Part shown: piece after piece, positions 1 through 9,002 of the stretch
Numbering within the stretch: the first letter of the stretch is position 1
Layout: each line of letters starts with the position of its first letter
DNA from: Cutibacterium modestum
GTDB taxonomy: Bacteria > Actinomycetota > Actinomycetes > Propionibacteriales > Propionibacteriaceae
DNA: 64,000 nucleotides
Assembly (NCBI RefSeq): GCF_008326345.1
Contig: NZ_BJEN01000002.1
Coordinates: 620,001 to 684,000 of the forward strand
Direction: 5' to 3'
Position numbers and translations under genes: made by a program
Notes under the pieces: generated by a model
What the model was told of the DNA's origin: nothing
The model's database searches: none
The model's input: the letters and a program-made list of their open reading frames with translations, nothing else

Positions 1-452
1 TGGTGCAGGGATGCGCCGAGGAGGTCGTGCTGCGCGGCTACATCATGCAATCGGTGGCAGCTAAATGGGGGATCCCCGCTGGATTGGCCATTCAAGCCGT
101 CGTCTTCGCCGCGCTTCACGGGGCTAACCCAGGTACTACATGGGTGGCCTTGGTCAACGTTGCAGGATTCGGTCTCATGCTGGGGCTGCTGGTGGTCTGG
201 CGAGGCAACCTGCTCGTGGCGATGGGCTTCCACACAGTCTGGAATTGGTTGCAGGGGATGGTGTTAGGGTTCGACGTTTCAGGCCTGGAATTCAACCAGA
301 GCGTACTGACGACCGTGAGGACAACTGGCTCCCACCCTTGGCTAACTGGGGGAACGTTCGGGGCGGAGGGATCCATCATCAGCACGATTGTCCTGGTTAT
401 CCTTGTTACCGGCCTTCTCGTGACGATTAGACACGAATGGCGCAACAATTAG
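1..452 (+). CDS. CPBP family intramembrane metalloprotease, C-terminal part
   Basis: The gene enters from the left edge, so only about 149 C-terminal residues are visible (reading frame starts at base 3). The three CPBP/Abi signatures are present: an EExxxR motif (E6, E7, R11 of the visible part), FxxxH (F35-H39) and HxxxN (H77-N81), each in a hydrophobic segment. In the CAAX-protease/bacteriocin-processing family these residues form the metal-dependent active site inside the membrane. A final hydrophobic helix and a short charged tail close the protein. The substrate cannot be told from sequence. cutC begins 4 bases after the stop, so the two are probably co-transcribed. Confidence 0.85.
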   Translation, partial: VQGCAEEVVLRGYIMQSVAAKWGIPAGLAIQAVVFAALHGANPGTTWVALVNVAGFGLMLGLLVVWRGNLLVAMGFHTVWNWLQGMVLGFDVSGLEFNQSVLTTVRTTGSHPWLTGGTFGAEGSIISTIVLVILVTGLLVTIRHEWRNN

Positions 453-456
453 ACCT

Positions 457-1143
457 ATGGCATTGCTCGAGGTCATCTGTCTACACGAACACGACGCCAA
501 GCGGGCAGCGGAGGGAGGCGCTGACCGCATAGAATTGGTCGGCACAATGGGCGAAGGCGGGTTGGCGCCCAGCCCCGAGCTGTTGGCACGCACCCTCAGC
601 GTTGTCGACATCCCGGTGCGTCCCATGTTGCGTCTTGGTGGTGGATTTCGGGCTGATCCGCGTCGTCGTGACGAGATCTTGTGTTTGGTTAGTACGTATC
701 GGGACCTGGGAGCTGACGGCCCGGTGCTGGGTTTTCTCGACGAGGCGACCGGAGTTGACGTCGGGATTATCACCGAGCTGACGGAGGGGTGCCGGCGTTG
801 GACCTTCCACCGTGCCATTGACAACAGCTTGGAGCCGGATAAGGCATGGGTGCAATTGCTCGGTTTACCTGGGCTCGATCAGGTGCTGACGGCCGGATCG
901 CCACGAGGTGTCGAGCACGGTCTGGACGACCTCATCGCCCGGGCTAAAACGGATCCTCGAGTAGCCGACCTCATCATGGCTGGCGGTGGGTTACGCGCCG
1001 AACATGTCCCGTGGCTATATCGGGCCGGCATTCGGGCCTTTCACATTGGCAGCCCTGCTCGACCCCAAGGGTCATGGAAGGCGTGGGTTGATGCTGACTT
1101 AGTGAGGTCCTGGCGAGATCTCCTCGACCGTTTGGCTGGGTGA
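457..1143 (+). CDS. cutC: Copper homeostasis protein CutC family
   Basis: A 228-residue protein matching CutC over its whole length. It opens with LLEVICLHEHDAKRA and the GGADRIELV block typical of this TIM-barrel family, followed by the EGGLAPSP loop. The C-terminal half keeps the barrel strand DLIMAGGGLR and the FHIGSPAR segment. CutC has been linked to copper tolerance, but its biochemical activity is unsettled, so the name describes family membership only. It starts 4 bases after the protease stop, which suggests one transcript. The next gene is convergent. Confidence 0.9.
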   Translation: MALLEVICLHEHDAKRAAEGGADRIELVGTMGEGGLAPSPELLARTLSVVDIPVRPMLRLGGGFRADPRRRDEILCLVSTYRDLGADGPVLGFLDEATGVDVGIITELTEGCRRWTFHRAIDNSLEPDKAWVQLLGLPGLDQVLTAGSPRGVEHGLDDLIARAKTDPRVADLIMAGGGLRAEHVPWLYRAGIRAFHIGSPARPQGSWKAWVDADLVRSWRDLLDRLAG

Positions 1144-1156
1144 GGCCAGGTTCGCG

Positions 1157-2158
1157 TCAGAACGCCCGGACCCAGACATTCCGGGTGCCCGGTGCCCGAA
1201 AAGGAATGTGACCGTGATCGCCTCCCGCAGTCTGAGGGGCTGGGGTGGCGGTCTGTGGGCGGGCTGACGGGGGAGGAGCTGTGACGTCACGAGGCTGATG
1301 GCGGGCAATAATCTGCGCCATTCCCTCGATGGTCTCCACCAGATCGTCCATGGACGCTGTGGCGGAATGGGTTAGACCGACGGCGGTGTATCCCTTGGCT
1401 CCGGTAGAGGCCACTGAATTCACGTGCCAACCATCGTCGCGCGGCAGCCACCCATTCTTGACGAAAGGGGACTTCATGCCCGCTGACATGCCCCAGTTTT
1501 GGTCGTCCTCGACGCTAGACATCAGCTCGCAGGCGTACGCACGCATGGACTCTGGAATGATGGTATTAGGGCAGAAAATGTGGTCGGCGATTACGATCTG
1601 ATCGGCGGCAGTTGTCGAGGTCAGACCCCAACGGTTTTCGGGATCGAAGGTGGTGTGGGTAGCTCCCATGCGACGCATCGCCTTGCGGACACCGTCAGCT
1701 TTGCCAACCTGCTCCCACAGCGCAGTCGCGGCTTCGTTACTTGAATTCTCGATCATGGGAACTAGAAGGTCCTTCTCGCTCTTGGTGAGCTGGCGCTTCT
1801 CACCGATGGCCTGGATCAGGACGGTTTCCATAATCGCCAGTTTGATAATGGACGCGGTGATGTAGGTGGTAGCGCCGTGATTGAGAACATGGATTTCACG
1901 CTGCCCGTGTACCCGCATCGCCACGGACTGTTCTCCGTTACGGGTCTTGAGGTATTTTTTCAGCTCATTCTGGTAGGGGAATGGCACATATAGCCCAGGA
2001 GCCGCAGGGTTCACCACCGTGGTCGGGGCAGGTTTGCGCGGTGCTGACTTCTCCGGCCTATTGGCAGCTCGCACTGCTGGCACACCAATGGCGGCTCCGG
2101 TAGCGACGAGTAAGCCCCCTAACGCCGTACGCCTGGTGATTAGCACCTTCGCAGACAA
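1157..2158 (-). CDS. Exported serine beta-lactamase-like hydrolase
   Basis: A 333-residue secreted protein of the class A beta-lactamase fold. The N-terminus (RRTALGGLLVATGA) has twin arginines followed by a hydrophobic stretch and looks like a Tat signal or lipid-free export signal. A Pro-rich linker follows. Active-site motifs are recognisable: SxxK at S103-K106, SN at S140-N141 in the place of the SDN loop, and KNG at 234-236 in place of KTG. The class A omega-loop glutamate is not obvious, so antibiotic hydrolysis is uncertain; a cell-wall-related or unknown serine hydrolase role is equally possible. It stands alone, downstream of the XPB helicase gene on the same strand with a 52-base gap. 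Confidence 0.75.
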   Translation of the reverse strand: MSAKVLITRRTALGGLLVATGAAIGVPAVRAANRPEKSAPRKPAPTTVVNPAAPGLYVPFPYQNELKKYLKTRNGEQSVAMRVHGQREIHVLNHGATTYITASIIKLAIMETVLIQAIGEKRQLTKSEKDLLVPMIENSSNEAATALWEQVGKADGVRKAMRRMGATHTTFDPENRWGLTSTTAADQIVIADHIFCPNTIIPESMRAYACELMSSVEDDQNWGMSAGMKSPFVKNGWLPRDDGWHVNSVASTGAKGYTAVGLTHSATASMDDLVETIEGMAQIIARHQPRDVTAPPPSARPQTATPAPQTAGGDHGHIPFRAPGTRNVWVRAF

Positions 2159-2210
2159 TCATATCCTCCTATTCGTGGACCCGGTGCGTTCACGTCCATT
2201 CTCACGCCGT

Positions 2211-3860
2211 TCAGCCCAACGCGTCCAGATCGTCCGCATCAATGATGCGGTACGAATATCCCTGCTCGGCCAAGAATCGCTGACGATGGCTAGCAAAGTC
2301 GGCATCAACAGTATCGCGCGAGACGACCGCATAAAAACGGGCGACCAGGCCGTCCTTGGGTCGCAGAAGACGGCCCAAACGCTGTGCTTCTTCTTGACGG
2401 GATCCAAAAGCTCCGGAGACCTGGATGGCGACTTCGGCGCTCGGTAGATCAATGGAGAAGTTGGCGACTTTAGAGACCACGAGCAAGTCGACCCGTCCCT
2501 CCCGGAAGTCCTGGTAGGTCTCCTGACGTCGAGTCGGTGTCGTTGAACCGGTGATGATCGGGCACTTCAATTCTGTGGCTAGTTCCTCCAACTGGTCGAC
2601 GTATTGGCCGATGATGAGGGTCGGCTGGCCACGATGACGCTCTACCAAGTCTCTCACGACCCGATTTTTAATCGGGAGGGTTGCGGCCATCCGGTAGCGG
2701 ACGTCAGGTTCGGCCATCGCACATGTCATCCGGTCGGACTCAGACAAGCTCACCCGCACCTCGACGCAATCAGCAGGGGCGATCCACCCCTGGGCTTCGA
2801 TTTCTCTCCACGGAGCGTCATAGCGCTTCGGGCCAATGAGGGTAAAGACGTCGTCCTCATGTCCGTCCTCACGCACCAGGGTTGCCGTCAAGCCGAGACG
2901 GCGGCGTGCCTGTAGGTCAGCCGTCATTCGGAAGACTGGGGCCGGTAGTAGATGTACTTCGTCATAAATCACCAGACCCCAGTCGCGGGCTTCGAAGAGT
3001 TCTAGGTGTGGGTGCACTCCGTGACGCTTGGTTGTGATGACCTGATAGGTGGCGATTGTCACCGGGCGCACCTGTTTGCGCGACCCGGAATACTCGCCGA
3101 TTTCGTCGGGGGTGAGGGAGGTACGACGAACGAGTTCCTCTTTCCACTGCCGGGCCGAGACGGTGTTGGTGACGAGGATCAGCGTCGTGCAGCGGGCGAG
3201 GCTCATCGCGGTGGCCCCCACAATCGTCTTACCAGCGCCGCAAGGCAGCACAACGACGCCAGATCCGCCGTCCCAGAAGGATTGTGCCGCTATTTTCTGA
3301 TAGGGACGCAGTTTCCAACCGCCCTCGTCGAGGTCGATGTCGTGGTGCTCGCCGTCGACGTAACCGGCGAGGTCTTCAGCGGGCCATCCCAGCTTAAGTA
3401 GCGCCTGTTTGAGGGTGCCGCGCTGCGAAGGATGGACCACCGCCGTCTCATCATCAATCTGGTCACCGACAAGACCGCGCACCGACTTGGAACGCAATAC
3501 TTCAGTGAGCACGGCTCGGTCAGTCGACACCAGTACCAGCCCGTGGGTGGGGTGCTTTTCAATGCGTAACCGGCCATAATGCGACATCGTTTCGGCAACG
3601 TCGATGAGTAGGCCGGAGGCTACCGGGTAGCGCGAATACCTCATGAGGGTATCGACGACTTGCTCCGCATCGTGTCCGGCGGCCATGGCGTTCCACAGTC
3701 CCAGCGGGGTAAGCCGGTAGGTGTGGATGTGTTCAGGGGCACGCTCTAATTCTGCGAACGGGGCTATAGCGTGACGACACTCGTCTGCCTGAGGGTGATC
3801 TACCTCCAGCAGGAGGGTGTGGTCGGACTGGACAATGAGAGGGCCGGGTACAGAAATCAT
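2211..3860 (-). CDS. DNA repair helicase XPB (actinobacterial type)
   Basis: A superfamily 2 helicase of about 549 residues. From the chosen start the order is: an N-terminal actinobacterial XPB domain (residues 5-110), a damage-recognition-like region, Walker A at 207-212 (CGAGKT), DEVH box at 300-303, TAT motif at 325-327, then the second RecA domain ending in the QEEAQRLGRLLRP motif VI. It should unwind DNA in a 3'-5' direction as in mycobacterial XPB. The frame stays open further upstream to 4067, but family alignment favours the ATG at 3860, where PLIVQSDHTLLLEV follows at once; a GTG directly before it is an alternative. Its usual actinobacterial neighbour lies at 5029-7158 but is separated here by a toxin-antitoxin relic. 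Confidence 0.93.
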   Translation of the reverse strand: MISVPGPLIVQSDHTLLLEVDHPQADECRHAIAPFAELERAPEHIHTYRLTPLGLWNAMAAGHDAEQVVDTLMRYSRYPVASGLLIDVAETMSHYGRLRIEKHPTHGLVLVSTDRAVLTEVLRSKSVRGLVGDQIDDETAVVHPSQRGTLKQALLKLGWPAEDLAGYVDGEHHDIDLDEGGWKLRPYQKIAAQSFWDGGSGVVVLPCGAGKTIVGATAMSLARCTTLILVTNTVSARQWKEELVRRTSLTPDEIGEYSGSRKQVRPVTIATYQVITTKRHGVHPHLELFEARDWGLVIYDEVHLLPAPVFRMTADLQARRRLGLTATLVREDGHEDDVFTLIGPKRYDAPWREIEAQGWIAPADCVEVRVSLSESDRMTCAMAEPDVRYRMAATLPIKNRVVRDLVERHRGQPTLIIGQYVDQLEELATELKCPIITGSTTPTRRQETYQDFREGRVDLLVVSKVANFSIDLPSAEVAIQVSGAFGSRQEEAQRLGRLLRPKDGLVARFYAVVSRDTVDADFASHRQRFLAEQGYSYRIIDADDLDALG

Positions 3861-4130
3861 CACCTCAAGTATCGCCCCGCGGCGTGTGTTTGTTCCCGAG
3901 GAGGTCCGGGTTGGGGGCGTCGGTGTCAGAGCCCGAGGGGTTGTGGCAATCATGTGCGGTGTGGATCTTTCTGCCACCGTAGATGGCAAGGGGAACCACT
4001 GTGAACCGGATGGCCCGGCCAGACAGAGGCATAGGGAACCAACAGTTCCATACCGGTCGTGTTCCAAGGCGCGGTGCGCGATTACGTTGGGCCATGACGA
4101 CAGTGCAGGGAGCCATCTCGCGCCTTTGGG

Positions 4131-4517
4131 ATGATTGCCGCAGTGGCCGCGCTGGAGCAGCTATGCGCCGAGCAACGGATTGCTCTGCTGACGCTGCACG
4201 GCAGCGTAGTGAACCGTCTATCTCAGGCCCACGACCTCGATCTGGCATACCTGTTTGAGTTTGGGGTGGATGGTGACGACGTCGACGTGGCGAGTGCTTT
4301 CATCAACCGGTATGGCGACTGTGTTGACCTCATGCCGCTTGTCCGCGCGGGTGCCGTCGCACGGTACGGCGCCCTGATGCTCGGTGAGCTTCTCGTGGAG
4401 CGGGTGCCGCACCTGTACGCCAACCAGCAGATCGCGGCTTTTGGTCTGTACTGTGGCGAGGAGCCCTTGCGGAGAGCATTGTTGAAGGAGCTTGCCTATG
4501 GTGCCGCGACGGTTTGA
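4131..4517 (+). CDS. MNT-type nucleotidyltransferase (MntA-like antitoxin)
   Basis: A 128-residue minimal nucleotidyltransferase. It shows the GS motif (G24-S25), the paired aspartates of the DxD block (D35 and D37, in HDLDL) and a third acidic residue (D66, in CVDLMPL), the metal and NTP ligands of the family. In MNT-HEPN systems this protein AMPylates and silences the HEPN toxin. The conserved first-motif glycine after GSxxx is replaced by Asn-Arg, so activity may be weakened. It overlaps the start of the HEPN relic (4498) by 20 bases, the usual operon arrangement. It is on the plus strand between two minus-strand genes that are normally adjacent, which suggests insertion. Confidence 0.7.
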   Translation: MIAAVAALEQLCAEQRIALLTLHGSVVNRLSQAHDLDLAYLFEFGVDGDDVDVASAFINRYGDCVDLMPLVRAGAVARYGALMLGELLVERVPHLYANQQIAAFGLYCGEEPLRRALLKELAYGAATV

Positions 4518-4917
4518 CCAAGATGTCGTGCTGCGGCGCCTGAACTTGTCGTCTAGTTTGTTGCGCACTCTCTGCGAGGTGGGTGCTAAGCCTAACTTGG
4601 AGCTGGTCGAGCGGTTGGCTGTGGAGCGCATACTGATTCAGCTTGTAGATCTGGCTGTCGGCATCAACACTCATGTCAGTGCAAGCATGGGTACGGGGAC
4701 CCCTTTGAGGTGAAGGAGTCGTTTCGCTCGGCCGCGCGTGATACCAATATCGTTGGTGGAAGACCAAGAACGCAGCGTGGGTATGCGTAACGTCCTCACC
4801 CATGAGTACGTGGAGGTAGATCCGCGAAAGGTGGATGTGGCGATTCCCCTGGTCTTTGAACAGTACGGTCAGTATGTCGCTTGCGTCGCTCAATGGCTGG
4901 ATAGTAGCAAAGACTGA
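4498..4917 (+). pseudogene. HEPN (HepT/DUF86-like) toxin relic, frameshifted
   Basis: The first 72 codons from 4498 read as the N-terminal half of a DUF86/HepT protein (ERILIQLVDLAVGINTHVSA). The frame then ends at 4713. The missing part continues in a second frame (EVKESFRSAARDTN, from about 4706) and then in a third (GMRNVLTHEYVEVDP, from about 4780 to the stop at 4917). RNVLTHEY is the Rx4H catalytic signature of HEPN ribonucleases. At least two small indels therefore separate the halves. Toxin activity is unlikely unless the indels are sequencing errors. A TTG at 4492 is an alternative start. Confidence 0.65.
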
Positions 4918-5028
4918 AATGGTATTCTTGCTCCCGGCTATCAGCCAGTTTGGCAGTTACTTTGGCAACAAGATGATGCTCTTCCACGACGCGTCCGGGT
5001 AGGGAATTAACCGGCCTTGGTAGCTCAA

Positions 5029-7158
5029 TCAGGCAGGCTGGCAGGAGGTTATCCGCGAGACGGGCACGATGGCCACCCCGCCGCCGCCCCGAATGCCGCA
5101 GCGCACCGCGCCGGCGGCCACGGCCATGATCCGTACTGTCTGACGTACCGAGGTGCCGTCGTCGACGACCCGTTCAATGTGCATCCAGGTGCCGTTTTGT
5201 TGTGCCTGGTGCAATTGAGCGATGAGTTGTCGTCGATCGGAGAATCCGCGTCCCCGATTGTCCAACAGTGACGCAGCCAGCTCCACGGGGTTGGTCTGGG
5301 GAGCCGGTGATGCCGGTGCCTCTACCTTGCCTCGAGGTGGGGGAGGGGTCGAGAACACGTCACCGTGGGCGTCGCGGGCTACCGGAGACATTCCCAACTG
5401 ACGCAGACGTGCCAGCACCTGCTCTGGCTCCGCCTGGGCCACCAACACCTGCGGTCCGACGCGGCGCAACCCAGCATCGGTAGCCAGCGAGCTACGCAGA
5501 ATTGCCTCGACGGCAGCGGGATCGTCAACTTCTAGGAGGGCTCCAGCGGCTGCTACCGACACCCGGCCGTAGTCACGCACGACGTCGTCGAGAAGCACTA
5601 GAAGGCCCTGCGGAACATCACCAAGGGAGTGCTTGGCCCACCATTGGCGCACTCGCTCGCCAGTCCACCCGGCATCGAGGGCGCGACGCAGGCTTGCGCG
5701 ATTAAATCGTCTCACTCCGGCGATCCCAGTGGACTCGCGGTCGGCCAGCAGGGCGAGGTCGGCAGCGGTGTCGGGGGTCAGCGGGCCGGGGGCAACTGCG
5801 GTGAGGTCGGATTGCAGGATCACGTCGTCGGTGCGTTCCGGCATGTCGGTGCAGGTGCGCGCATCGATCAGATCAGTGCTCGCGTCCAGCGCGACCATGC
5901 CGAGCACTCGGCACTCATCTAGGACGGCCTCAATCAAGGCATCGTTGACGGTGGTGCCAGGCTGACGCCACCGGATCCGATTCGCGACGACCTCGGCTTT
6001 GATTGGGGTGCCTGGTTCGGCGGTGCGTAGTTCCCGATGTACCAGTCGACGCCATGCCCGAGCAGTTGCAGGCGCTGAGGCGTCGAGAGTGTTGTTGAGG
6101 TTGCCGGGTAGCTGCGGAATGCTTCGCCATGCATCTCTGAGGCTCACCCATTGTCCCCATAGTGAATCAGTACGCCATCGGTCGGCCAGGGGAGTGGGAA
6201 GCCAGCTGCGTCCGTCTGCCCCGATGAAACCGCCCGCGGCCGCCAGGGCAAGGTAAACCCATGCATCGTCTTCGGGTGCTACCCGGGAGAGCACGATGCG
6301 TGCGTCTCGTTTGGCAATGCCACCGCTGGCCAGCAGAGCACAGTCGTGACGCTCCACTGCCTCTAATAGAGCAGACATCGCACTAACAGCTTCGAGGGCA
6401 GTGCCGAGCCCGGCCCGGTTCACCAAAGTGGTCTGACGTGGTTCGGGCCATGGTGGTGGGGCAGGGCTAGGTTGTTCGGTAAAGAGGCGATTCCCGCGTA
6501 ACACCAGGGCCACTTCACGAGGCAAGATAACGGTGTTGTCGTCAAGAGGACGCAAGAGCCGATGGGCCAGAGCGGTCTCGACGGGGGTGGTGGCCGTCGC
6601 GGGAGTTACAGAGCGACAAGCATTGGGGACGTGCCCAGTGGGGGACCACACCAGACGCTCGAGCACCGAGCGAGCCTTGGGGTCAGCCTGCGCCAACCTT
6701 TCGGTGACCTTGTCAATGTCCATGGGCGTGACGGACACAGGCGCGAGTCCGGCAGGATATCCGGGTAGATGAGTGGTGACGATTTGGATGACGTGCAGCC
6801 GTCCGGAATCTTCCAGGACTAGGGCCATATCGAGCAGGTCGGAGATGCCGTCGACGACGTCGGCCTGGATGGCTTCAGGCGTAGCCGGCCACCCTTGGCA
6901 CAACGCATCAGCGAGCTCGGCGAGGCTGAGGTCCCCCAAAGCAGCCAGTGCAGTCAAAAGGCTCAATCGCCAACGATCGAGACTGGAGATCGCAGCATTG
7001 ATCGACGCGTGGGTGCTCGCGCGCGACGACACCTCAGCTAAATCTCTCGGGGTGGGGTTGGCCAAGTCAGGACGCAGGGTTAACAGCCGCGACAGACTCT
7101 GCGCATCGAGATTTCGGATAGTGGAGGCAAGGGTCGTCGGCTCCTCGGCCGCGCTCAT
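5029..7158 (-). CDS. Helicase-associated domain protein, XPB partner
   Basis: A 709-residue soluble protein resembling the actinobacterial family with a C-terminal XPB/Ssl2-like helicase-associated domain, commonly encoded next to the XPB helicase in mycobacteria and relatives. The N-terminal region carries repeated winged-helix-like segments rich in Ala, Leu and Asp; the C-terminal 180 residues contain the DRRQLIAQLHQAQQNGTW helix and a beta-rich end. No helicase Walker motifs are visible. It is translationally coupled to the upstream membrane protein by a 4-base overlap (7155-7158). I infer a role alongside XPB in DNA transactions; no direct evidence is in the sequence. Confidence 0.75.
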   Translation of the reverse strand: MSAAEEPTTLASTIRNLDAQSLSRLLTLRPDLANPTPRDLAEVSSRASTHASINAAISSLDRWRLSLLTALAALGDLSLAELADALCQGWPATPEAIQADVVDGISDLLDMALVLEDSGRLHVIQIVTTHLPGYPAGLAPVSVTPMDIDKVTERLAQADPKARSVLERLVWSPTGHVPNACRSVTPATATTPVETALAHRLLRPLDDNTVILPREVALVLRGNRLFTEQPSPAPPPWPEPRQTTLVNRAGLGTALEAVSAMSALLEAVERHDCALLASGGIAKRDARIVLSRVAPEDDAWVYLALAAAGGFIGADGRSWLPTPLADRWRTDSLWGQWVSLRDAWRSIPQLPGNLNNTLDASAPATARAWRRLVHRELRTAEPGTPIKAEVVANRIRWRQPGTTVNDALIEAVLDECRVLGMVALDASTDLIDARTCTDMPERTDDVILQSDLTAVAPGPLTPDTAADLALLADRESTGIAGVRRFNRASLRRALDAGWTGERVRQWWAKHSLGDVPQGLLVLLDDVVRDYGRVSVAAAGALLEVDDPAAVEAILRSSLATDAGLRRVGPQVLVAQAEPEQVLARLRQLGMSPVARDAHGDVFSTPPPPRGKVEAPASPAPQTNPVELAASLLDNRGRGFSDRRQLIAQLHQAQQNGTWMHIERVVDDGTSVRQTVRIMAVAAGAVRCGIRGGGGVAIVPVSRITSCQPA

Positions 7159-7910
7159 CGGGAAGTCCTCGGATCCGTGGGTGTGAGCTGACGGTCAATG
7201 AGGAGGAACCCCAGGCCGAGCATGATCCCGCAACCAAGGCGAGACATCCATGCGAACTGTGCCAACGCGGTGCGTACCGGTGACTCGATGGCTCCGCCAA
7301 TAATGACCGCTACCGTCACCGCGGTAAGAGCTTTAGTGAGACGTCCGGCCGCAAAGGGGTGACGCCATGCCAGCCACCATGTGACGAAGAGGGCCGGAAT
7401 AGATAACGGAGACCACGCGAATCCCAATACGAGGACCACGATCCACGGCCACCCCAACCCTCGGCACAGGTCGAGGAAGGACCGACTGCCAGCCTTGGCC
7501 GGGGTACGCGGATCGAGACGGGTAGGCATGCGAACCAATTTGATGCGGGACGGCGGTGTCGTCGATACCGGCGCTTCGGTCGGTGCTGACCATGTGGAAT
7601 AACCGCTAGTCAGCCGGCTGGTACGGATTGGTTCATGCGGATCGCGATGCGTGATGCGCGGCCGTGCCAGCCCAGCCTGGGTGGAGAACGGATCTAGGGG
7701 CTGACGGCTACTGCGTCGACGGGGGATCAACTCGGTGAGCGGGCGGTGATCGCCTCCCCGATAGTGGCGCGGGGCGTTAATGGGCTTCCCAGCAGCGGGG
7801 TTGACAGGCTGGATGGGAGTTTCCAACGGTTCGACCCGAGGTGCCCGGAAGGCGCGCGGAGCAGGCCGAGAGCCGACGACATCGACGGGTACGGTGATGC
7901 TGCGTGCCAT
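7155..7910 (-). CDS. Hypothetical membrane protein with long basic Pro/Arg-rich N-terminus
   Basis: I do not recognise this protein. The first 140 or so residues are rich in Pro, Arg, Thr and Ser and look disordered. The last 100 residues contain three or four hydrophobic segments (WPWIVVLVLGFAW, SIPALFVTWWLAW, ALTAVTVAVIIGG, GCGIMLGLGFLL). The start is taken at the ATG at 7910; an in-frame GTG/ATG pair continues to 7940. The stop overlaps the start of the XPB-partner gene by 4 bases, implying one transcript. Confidence 0.6.
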   Translation of the reverse strand: MARSITVPVDVVGSRPAPRAFRAPRVEPLETPIQPVNPAAGKPINAPRHYRGGDHRPLTELIPRRRSSRQPLDPFSTQAGLARPRITHRDPHEPIRTSRLTSGYSTWSAPTEAPVSTTPPSRIKLVRMPTRLDPRTPAKAGSRSFLDLCRGLGWPWIVVLVLGFAWSPLSIPALFVTWWLAWRHPFAAGRLTKALTAVTVAVIIGGAIESPVRTALAQFAWMSRLGCGIMLGLGFLLIDRQLTPTDPRTSR

Positions 7911-8077
7911 AACTCCATGGTAGAGGGTAAGACCGACCAAGCGGCACGCTCACCCGTACCAGGCCAACGCTCATAGGTGGTGAGTGCGATCACTTAGGAA
8001 CGCTCACGCGGCTTTAGTCTCACATCAGGCACGTCGTCAGATAGGACGTGACCCATGCGCATCAAGGAGGGTTCGAC

Positions 8078-8863
8078 ATGGAGGTCATCATCTGCTCCGA
8101 TGAGCAGGCCGTCGGGCGGATCGCCGCTGACCGGATTACAAAGGTATTGAGTCGGGCCGAGACTCCGGTGTTAGGGGTGGCGACTGGATCGACCCCGCTG
8201 ACGACTTACTCTTCTCTGGCCGCTCTCGCAGCGGAAGGTAAGGCTGACTTTACCGGTCTGCGCGCCTTCGCCCTTGATGAATATGTCGGGCTTCCTGCAG
8301 ACGATGAGCGTTCCTATGCCGCTACCATCCGCCATACCGTCACCGAACAGTTGGGGCTCGATGCGGCGAACGTCCACACCCCCGATGGCATGGCCGATGA
8401 CCTCGACGCTGCCTGTGCCGCCTACGAGAAGGCCATCCGGGACGTCAACGGGGTAGACGTTCAGATCCTCGGCATCGGGGCGAATGGGCATATTGGTTTC
8501 AATGAGCCCACCAGTTCGCTGTCTTCGCGCACTCGCGTGAAGACCCTCGCTGAGCGTACTAAGGCCGACAACGCCCGCTTTTTTGAGAGGGGGGAGAAGG
8601 TGCCAAGCCATTGCGTCACCCAAGGACTCGGCACGATCATGGATGCCCGCAATGTCGTGCTATTGGCCGTCGGCGCCAACAAGGCTGATGCGCTAGCAGG
8701 AGCTGTCGAGGGACCGGTTTCAGCGATGTGTCCCGGGTCGGTGCTGCAGTTCCACCCACACGTTCTGGTGATCGCCGACGAGGCTGCAGCCTCGAAACTC
8801 ACTATGGCTGAGTACTTCCGGTGGACCGATTCTCAGCGAGGTGGGCTCTCCGGAGCGATGTGA
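8078..8863 (+). CDS. nagB: Glucosamine-6-phosphate deaminase
   Basis: A 261-residue NagB. It converts glucosamine-6-phosphate to fructose-6-phosphate and ammonia in amino-sugar catabolism. Hallmarks are the ATGSTP phosphate loop (35-40), the FALDEYVGL block with catalytic Asp67, and GIGANGHIGFNEP (132-144) with the catalytic His138. The start at 8078 is fixed by a strong ribosome-binding site, AAGGAGG, at 8064-8070; the frame is open 30 bases further up but without such a site. The partner gene nagA lies 6 kb downstream, not in the same operon. Confidence 0.95.
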   Translation: MEVIICSDEQAVGRIAADRITKVLSRAETPVLGVATGSTPLTTYSSLAALAAEGKADFTGLRAFALDEYVGLPADDERSYAATIRHTVTEQLGLDAANVHTPDGMADDLDAACAAYEKAIRDVNGVDVQILGIGANGHIGFNEPTSSLSSRTRVKTLAERTKADNARFFERGEKVPSHCVTQGLGTIMDARNVVLLAVGANKADALAGAVEGPVSAMCPGSVLQFHPHVLVIADEAAASKLTMAEYFRWTDSQRGGLSGAM

Positions 8864-8929
8864 GATTCAGCGACGCTTCCGGCCCGGTAAGTATCCTCGG
8901 TTATCGAATTTCGAAAGAACTGTGAGTGG

Positions 8930-8969
8930 TGGACCGCCGTTAAGGCTTGTAGCCTTGTATGGCGGTCCA
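8930..8969 (+). other. Compound hairpin in the nagB-cold-shock gene gap
   Basis: A perfect 9-bp stem (TGGACCGCC at 8930-8938 with GGCGGTCCA at 8961-8969) encloses a second small stem (AAGGCT with AGCCTT). It ends 33 bases before the start of the cold-shock-domain gene. No U-run follows, so a simple terminator for nagB is not convincing. A 5'-UTR element of the cold-shock gene is possible. Confidence 0.5.
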
Positions 8970-9002
8970 TTGACCGTCATGACCAGAAGGAGTGAGCCAG
9001 AG

